A DNA stretch of 19,041 nucleotides from DATGMP01 sp035293565 (GTDB lineage: Bacteria; Pseudomonadota; Alphaproteobacteria; BOG-932; Roseiterribacteraceae), in NCBI GenBank assembly GCA_035293565.1, contig DATGMP010000090.1, positions 1 through 19,041 on the forward strand, read 5' to 3'. Under the pieces are notes generated by a model. That model was not told where the DNA came from and ran no database searches. It was given only the letters and a program-made list of their open reading frames with translations. The position numbers and the translations under genes are program-made. Numbering within the stretch: the stretch's first letter is position 1; each line of letters begins with the position of its first letter. Below, piece after piece: positions 15,118 through 19,041 of the stretch.

Positions 15118-15705
15118 ATGCAAAACCGTAGGATTGTTCGTTTCCGATCGTCGGATCACCCGGAACTGATGGCACGCGCCTGGAGGCTCCGCCATCGAGT
15201 CTTCAAGGAAAATCTCGGCTGGGAGGTTTCTTCCGTGGACCTTCTAGAGTTCGATCATTTCGACCAGAAGGCATGGCACTGTGCCGTCTTATGCGGCGAC
15301 CAGATGTTGGGCTACTGGCGAGCGCTATGCACCGTCGAGCCTTACCTTCTGGAGCTCAATTTTCCAGCATTGCTTGAGGGGAAGCCGGCGCCCAAATCAC
15401 CGCGAATTTGGGAAATCAGCCGATTTGCATTGGCACCTGATGATCCGGATCGGCGGGAGACCGGGCGGTTGCTTGTCCGCGAAATGGCTGCCTTTGGTAA
15501 TGATTTCCAAGTGAACCAAATTCTCGGAGTTACCGAGCCCGCCTTCGAACGTTTCCTGCTTCGTTGCCACCTGCCGATCCGGCGGATTTCTGGGCCGAGC
15601 GTCATCGGCCAGGGGCACGGCCGAGATGTTCAGGCGATGCTCGTCAGCTTCGATGTCAATTCGCACACTTTGGCTTCTTTCGGCCTGATCGCCGAAGCCG
15701 CCTAA
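15118..15705 (+). CDS. luxI: LuxI-family acyl-homoserine-lactone synthase
   Basis: Makes an N-acyl-homoserine lactone from S-adenosylmethionine and an acyl-ACP or acyl-CoA. The 195-residue product has the invariant LuxI residues in order: Arg25, Phe29 and Trp35 (LRHRVFKENLGWEV), Asp46 and Asp49 (EFDHFD), Arg68 (GYWRALCT), and Glu99 and Arg102 (IWEISRFAL). The C-terminal acyl-chain half is present but diverged, so chain type cannot be predicted. The start at 15118 is the first codon of the homology. Divergent from luxR and first gene of an operon with the P450 (11-base gap) and the ribbon-helix-helix protein. The cluster's ligase and carrier protein raise the possibility of a non-standard acyl donor, as in the aryl- or branched-acyl LuxI enzymes of RpaI/BjaI type; that link is inference. 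Confidence 0.95.
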   Translation: MQNRRIVRFRSSDHPELMARAWRLRHRVFKENLGWEVSSVDLLEFDHFDQKAWHCAVLCGDQMLGYWRALCTVEPYLLELNFPALLEGKPAPKSPRIWEISRFALAPDDPDRRETGRLLVREMAAFGNDFQVNQILGVTEPAFERFLLRCHLPIRRISGPSVIGQGHGRDVQAMLVSFDVNSHTLASFGLIAEAA

Positions 15706-15716
15706 GGAGTCGAAAA

Positions 15717-17030
15717 ATGTCACGACTACAAACAGCTCTGCTAGGCGACCTCCCGGCCTTCGTCGCAGATCCTATTAGGTTTGTCGAAGAGCATGCTATC
15801 GGCTCGGCGCAGCCCGTCAAGCTACGCTTCGGTCCTACGAACGCGATGCTCGTCGCGCAACCTTCGGCAGTTCGGGACGTGTTGGTCGATAACCGGGATC
15901 TATTCGGGAAAGGCGCCGAGCAAGCTCGTCTTCGGCCTCTTTTTGGTGAGGGCATGATCACCGCGAGCGGCGATCGATGGCATGGCGCACGAGAAGCGAC
16001 TAAGGGCTCCTTCAATGCTTCCGGACTGATGGCCGGCCTGTCAATGGCGTTACGGTGCGTAGCGACGGAAACCGCTGATCTTGCCGCTCATGTCGGCGAG
16101 ATCGTCCCATTGCCGGCGCTGATGGCGCGGTTGGGGACACGTATGGCTGCAGCCGCTCTATTCCATGCGGAGATCGATGAAGAAACCACCGAAAAGTTAT
16201 GCGATGCCGGCAGGATCACACATCGTCGGCTGAGCGAAACCATGTGGCGCATTGTCGATCTCGACATGCTCCTCCCGACGCCGAAGAATCGAAAATTCCG
16301 CTGGGCAATCAAGGTTTTCGAATCCTTTGCGGAAAGCATCGGTAAGGAGCCGAAGGGCGTGCTGGAGGCGTTGGCTCCGCTTGTTAGCTCCCACGGCAAG
16401 CAAGTTATCCGGGACGAAACGATCACGATGCTTGTCGCCGGCGTCGAAACGACCGCAACCGCAGCGTGCTGGCTCGCTTATCATTTGGCATGCCGTCCCG
16501 ACATCGTTGCATGGCTTCGTCCCGAGGCGGATTCAGCTCTCGCCAACCACTGCAGCATGGAACCCTCAGTTTTGAGAAACATGCCGCGCACCCGGGCGGC
16601 CGTTCAAGAAATTCTTCGCCTCTATCCGTCGGCTTGGTGGTTCGCGCGAAGGGCGCTCGCGGATACGACGATAGACGGCGTTCCCGTCAAAAAAGGTACG
16701 TCGATTTTGGTTAGTCCCTGGGCATTGCACAGACAGCCGGATCTTTGGGCGTCTCCGTTCGAATTCGATCCAATGCGCTTCTTCAACAAAAGTCCGCCGG
16801 AGAAGTTCAGCTATATCCCCTTCGGCGCCGGTCCCAGAGCCTGCATCGGCCAACATCTGGCCGTCGCCGAGTTGATCGCGATCGCGGCAATGCTTGTCTC
16901 AGCTTTCGAACTACAGGCCCTTTCAGGTCCCGTCGAACAGTTGAGGCCCTTTGGCGGCATGTCGCTTGGTCCCCCTCCTGGAATGGCAATCCGGCTGCAT
17001 ATGCGGTCACAACTGAGGAAAGTCGCATGA
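15717..17030 (+). CDS. Cytochrome P450
   Basis: A soluble 437-residue P450 monooxygenase with no membrane anchor. The I-helix oxygen-binding motif is AGVETTATA (Ala241 to Thr246); the K-helix ExxR is EILR (Glu298, Arg301); the haem loop is FGAGPRACIG with the axial ligand Cys376. A strong ribosome site (AAGGAGT) lies seven bases before the ATG at 15717. The frame runs open into luxI, but that upstream part is shadow. It starts 11 bases after luxI and ends in an ATGA overlap with the next gene, so all three are cotranscribed. No ferredoxin or reductase gene is present in the window; electrons must come from elsewhere. Substrate unknown; candidates are the LuxI product (P450 CYP102A1 is known to oxidise AHLs) or the product of the neighbouring carrier-protein pathway. 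Confidence 0.95.
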   Translation: MSRLQTALLGDLPAFVADPIRFVEEHAIGSAQPVKLRFGPTNAMLVAQPSAVRDVLVDNRDLFGKGAEQARLRPLFGEGMITASGDRWHGAREATKGSFNASGLMAGLSMALRCVATETADLAAHVGEIVPLPALMARLGTRMAAAALFHAEIDEETTEKLCDAGRITHRRLSETMWRIVDLDMLLPTPKNRKFRWAIKVFESFAESIGKEPKGVLEALAPLVSSHGKQVIRDETITMLVAGVETTATAACWLAYHLACRPDIVAWLRPEADSALANHCSMEPSVLRNMPRTRAAVQEILRLYPSAWWFARRALADTTIDGVPVKKGTSILVSPWALHRQPDLWASPFEFDPMRFFNKSPPEKFSYIPFGAGPRACIGQHLAVAELIAIAAMLVSAFELQALSGPVEQLRPFGGMSLGPPPGMAIRLHMRSQLRKVA

Positions 17031-17350
17031 CAAATCACAAGGCGGAACATGCTCAGATTCGCGCGCGCTCTCTCCCCTTGAGCGGCGCCAGCGTCGCGCT
17101 GGAACTGGTCGAGCGGAACGCCAGCCTGAAGTCGCGGAATATCGTGGTCAGGGGACGGCGGACTTCGGTCAGGCTGGAGCCGGCTATGTGGGAGGCGCTC
17201 AGGGACATCGCCGCCGCCGAGCGCTCGACGATCAACGATATCGTGTCGAAAGTCGCCGAATGCCGAACCTCGGCCGGCTCGCTAACGAGCGCCATCCGGG
17301 TCTTCGTGATGGCCTATTACCGGTCGCGCACGCCGGATCTGGCGGCTTAA
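17027..17350 (+). CDS. Ribbon-helix-helix (RHH_4-like) regulatory protein
   Basis: A 107-residue protein matching the alphaproteobacterial RHH_4 type: SRNIVVRGRRTSVRLEPAMW forms the DNA-contacting ribbon and first helix, then EALRDIAAAERSTINDIVSKV the second helix, and LTSAIRVFVMAYYRSR the C-terminal helix. The first 38 residues are a weakly conserved tail. The start overlaps the P450 stop (ATGA), and GAGGAA lies six bases upstream. A longer in-frame opening at 16745 would lie inside the P450 gene and is rejected. As the last gene of the luxI operon it probably controls this operon or tunes the quorum response, but its target is unknown; the inverted repeat before luxI is one candidate site. 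Confidence 0.85.
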   Translation: MTNHKAEHAQIRARSLPLSGASVALELVERNASLKSRNIVVRGRRTSVRLEPAMWEALRDIAAAERSTINDIVSKVAECRTSAGSLTSAIRVFVMAYYRSRTPDLAA

Positions 17351-17359
17351 TGCCGCCAG
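17339..17359 (+). terminator. Hairpin at the end of the luxI operon
   Basis: CTGGCGGC-TTAAT-GCCGCCAG is a perfect 8-bp stem with a 5-base loop that contains the stop codon of the ribbon-helix-helix gene. The following bases (CCCGTTTCTCTC) are pyrimidine-rich but not a clean T-run, so this may be a weak intrinsic terminator. It also separates the operon from the convergent rpsI. Confidence 0.5.
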
Positions 17360-17409
17360 CCCGTTTCTCTCAATGCATCCCTCGTTTTGGAAGCAACCGC
17401 CGGCAAGCC

Positions 17410-17886
17410 TTAGCGCTTCGCCCACTGCATGCCGCGACGAGCCTTGTGGCGGCCGTACTTCTTACGCTCGACGACTCGCGCGTCGCGCGTGAGAAGGCCG
17501 GCATGCTTCAGGTTCGGCCTCAGGCCCGGCTCATAAAGGGTCAGGGCGGTTGCGATGCCATGCCGGACCGCGCCGGCCTGTCCGGAAAGCCCGCCGCCCA
17601 CGACCGAGCAGACGACATCGAATTGGTCCATCCGATCCGACAGGAGGAATGGCTGATTGATGATCATCCGGAGCACCGGGCGAGCGAAATAGACCGTCCC
17701 GTCGCGACCGTTCACAGTCAGCTTGCCGTTGCCCGGCTTGATCCAGACGCGAGCGATGGCGTTCTTGCGCTTGCCGGTGGCATAGGCGCGGCCGAAAGCG
17801 TCGCGCTGCGGCGCCGGCAGATCGGCCTCGGCGGGGCCTTCGGCTGAAGCGGATTTGAGATCGCGCAGATCGTTCAGAGTGGCCAC
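17410..17886 (-). CDS. rpsI: 30S ribosomal protein S9
   Basis: Small-subunit ribosomal protein S9, 158 residues. The conserved core begins at GRAYATGKRKNAIARVWIKP and ends with the invariant basic tail (KYGRHKARRGMQWAKR), whose arginine reaches the P-site tRNA in known ribosomes. An N-terminal extension of about 35 residues, rich in Ala and acidic residues, is usual in alphaproteobacteria. The start is a GTG at 17886, two bases after the rplM stop, with AAGGA at proper distance inside the end of rplM. The open frame continues upstream through rplM but that is shadow. Confidence 0.97.
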   Translation of the reverse strand: MATLNDLRDLKSASAEGPAEADLPAPQRDAFGRAYATGKRKNAIARVWIKPGNGKLTVNGRDGTVYFARPVLRMIINQPFLLSDRMDQFDVVCSVVGGGLSGQAGAVRHGIATALTLYEPGLRPNLKHAGLLTRDARVVERKKYGRHKARRGMQWAKR

Positions 17887-17888
17887 GG

Positions 17889-18350
17889 TCAAATCCTTTT
17901 GTTCTTGCGGTTCATCGCGCCGACATCGAGCGGCTGCGGCTGCTGCGCCGCGTGCGGGTGGTCGGTCCCGGCATAGACCCTGAGATTGGATAGTTGCCGA
18001 CGGCCCAAGGGGCCGCGCGGAAGCATGCGCTCGACCGCCTTTTCGATCACCCGTTCCGGGTGCTTGCCGGTCAGGATCTGGCCCTGCGAACGGCCCTTGA
18101 TCCCGCCGGGATGACCGGTGTGCCAATAGAAGATGCTGTCGCGCGCCTTGTTGCCGGTCAGGCGGACCTTCTCGGCATTGATGACGACGACATTGTCGCC
18201 GCAATCGACGTTCGGGGTGAAGATCGGCAGGTGCTTGCCGCGCAGGCGCAGCGCCACAATGCTGGCAAGGCGACCGAGCACGAGCCCGTCCGCGTCGATC
18301 ACGACCCAATCCTTGCGGACGTCGGCCGGCTTGATATTGAAGGTCTTCAT
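17889..18350 (-). CDS. rplM: 50S ribosomal protein L13
   Basis: Large-subunit ribosomal protein L13, 153 residues, full length. Recognised by WVVIDADGLVLGRLASIVAL, the middle segment GDNVVVINAEKVRLTGNK, and the signature RMLPRGPLGRRQLSNLRVYAG. GAGAGG lies eight bases before the ATG at 18350. First gene of the rplM-rpsI operon, preceded by a good sigma-70-type promoter with a leader of about 20 bases. Confidence 0.98.
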   Translation of the reverse strand: MKTFNIKPADVRKDWVVIDADGLVLGRLASIVALRLRGKHLPIFTPNVDCGDNVVVINAEKVRLTGNKARDSIFYWHTGHPGGIKGRSQGQILTGKHPERVIEKAVERMLPRGPLGRRQLSNLRVYAGTDHPHAAQQPQPLDVGAMNRKNKRI

Positions 18351-18376
18351 GGAAACATACCTCTCAGGGACCCGCG

Positions 18377-18405
18377 CTTGTACAGACCGGCTGCACCGGT
18401 GTCAA
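18377..18405 (-). promoter_or_regulatory. Promoter of rplM-rpsI
   Basis: On the minus strand TTGACA (18405-18400) is followed after exactly 17 bases by TACAAG (18382-18377), four of six matches to the -10 consensus. Transcription would start near 18370, about 20 bases before the rplM ATG. This is the best sigma-70-like promoter I see in the window. Confidence 0.7.
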
Positions 18406-18446
18406 CCGAAAGACACACTATATCAGGATGTTAAAGATGAGGTATT

Positions 18447-18905
18447 ATGATACCAATGCCGGAGTTTCGGGAGGTCGGATTGGCTGCGATCCTCACTCGC
18501 GATGACGATCTGCGGGCGCTTCTCGCCCGGACCCGGGTCATCGCAGTCGTGGGGGCCAGTCCGCGGCCCGACCGCCCCAGCCACAGCGTGATGGCCTATC
18601 TGCAGCGCGCCGGCTATCGCGTGATTCCGGTCAATCCCGGCGTAGCCGGCGGGTCGATCCTAGGAGAGCGGGTCTATGGGGCGCTCGGCGAGATTCCGGA
18701 GGCGGTCGACTTGGTCGATGTATTCCGCCGCGCGGAAGACACGCCGCCCATCGCGCGCGATTCGGTGAAGATCGGCGCCAAGTCGCTCTGGCTGCAGCTC
18801 GGCATCGTCAATGACGAAGCCGCCCGGATCGCGATCGATGGCGGTCTGGATATCGTGATGGACCGCTGCACCGCGGTCGACGTTAGCAGGCTGAGGCCCC
18901 GCTAG
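18447..18905 (+). CDS. YccU-type CoA-binding protein
   Basis: A 152-residue single-domain Rossmann-fold CoA-binding protein. The nucleotide-binding start is VIAVVGASPRPDRPSHSVM, followed by YLQRAGYRVIPVNPG, then LVDVFRRAEDTPPI and KSLWLQLGIVNDEA, all typical of the family. Members bind CoA or acyl-CoA without known catalysis; the role is unclear. GAGG lies four bases before the ATG at 18447; Met4 (18456) is a less likely start. Divergent from rplM across 96 bases. This gene beside rplM-rpsI is, as I recall, common in Rhizobiales. Confidence 0.9.
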   Translation: MIPMPEFREVGLAAILTRDDDLRALLARTRVIAVVGASPRPDRPSHSVMAYLQRAGYRVIPVNPGVAGGSILGERVYGALGEIPEAVDLVDVFRRAEDTPPIARDSVKIGAKSLWLQLGIVNDEAARIAIDGGLDIVMDRCTAVDVSRLRPR

Positions 18906-19041
18906 ACCATCATGTCCGTGTGAGGCGCTAGCCAGTTGAGGTGGCCCGCCCCGAAGTGTCGACTAAGGCGTGTAGCAACGCTGCGGGGGTTTCTCCGATG
19001 GTCGGAGCCTATCCCCAGGCACTGAGCGAGGCGGACCATGA
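18906..19041. other. Right-edge region without a recognisable gene
   Basis: No coding region can be supported here. A short hairpin CTCCGA-TGG-TCGGAG lies at 18993-19007. The last four bases are ATGA, 7 bases after a GAGG, so a plus-strand gene may begin at 19038 and continue beyond the window; this cannot be tested from what is given. Confidence 0.3.

Noticed and set aside
16745..17026. Extended start for the ribbon-helix-helix protein
   Set aside because: It would overlap the essential haem-binding part of the P450; the ATG at 17027 has a ribosome site and an ATGA overlap.
17887..18309. Apparent fusion of rpsI to an upstream frame
   Set aside because: rplM occupies this stretch in another frame with full conservation; rpsI has its own GTG start and ribosome site at 17886.
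18930..19041. Possible left end of an insertion sequence at the window edge
   Set aside because: There is no coding region, no paired inverted repeat and no target duplication visible, so a mobile element cannot be supported.
1..19041. tRNA genes, CRISPR arrays, rRNA, attachment sites
   Set aside because: No cloverleaf-like sequence, regularly spaced repeats or rRNA segments were seen on reading; no matching direct repeats were found at the borders of the accessory block (around 6975-7070 and 17350-17410).

Overview
The window looks like chromosomal DNA of a GC-rich alphaproteobacterium, most probably order Hyphomicrobiales (Rhizobiales). I judge this from gene order and protein type: a hom-glpX pair beside a class I polyhydroxyalkanoate synthase, rplM-rpsI with the N-terminally extended alphaproteobacterial form of S9, argC followed by a gamma-carbonic-anhydrase-like gene, and a YccU-type CoA-binding protein. 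The family cannot be fixed by eye; a methylotroph/methanotroph-like relative is only a guess.

Layout. (1) 34-3417, minus strand: an OmpA-like lipoprotein, homoserine dehydrogenase (hom) and class II fructose-1,6-bisphosphatase (glpX), tightly spaced and read in that order. (2) 3554-5380, plus strand: phaC. (3) 5377-6974, minus strand: argC and a gamma-class carbonic anhydrase-like protein, coupled by a TGATG overlap. (4) 7070-17350: an accessory block between argC and rpsI, two genes that are usually neighbours in this order. (5) 17410-18350, minus strand: rplM-rpsI, with a clear promoter. (6) 18447-18905, plus strand: CoA-binding protein, followed by 136 bases with no recognisable gene.

The accessory block is the interesting part. 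Its left half is a small carrier-protein-based biosynthetic set in two divergent arms. The minus arm has an alpha/beta hydrolase with a cysteine nucleophile, a metallo-beta-lactamase-fold hydrolase and a stand-alone thiolation-condensation (T-C) NRPS didomain. The plus arm has an AMP-forming acyl ligase overlapping an acyl carrier protein. The right half is a quorum-sensing locus: a LuxR regulator divergent from a luxI-cytochrome P450-ribbon-helix-helix operon. Between the halves lie a PAS_5-type protein, a small zinc-ribbon membrane protein and the decayed N-terminal remnant of a second luxR, broken at a 17-bp tandem duplication.

Working model (inference): the ligase charges the carrier protein, the T-C protein condenses or releases the product, and the hydrolases trim it. 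LuxI makes an acyl-homoserine-lactone or related signal. The P450 oxidises either the signal or the cluster product. LuxR and the RHH protein control expression. The LuxR has Phe where the signal-contacting Trp of TraR-type receptors is expected, so an unusual ligand is possible.
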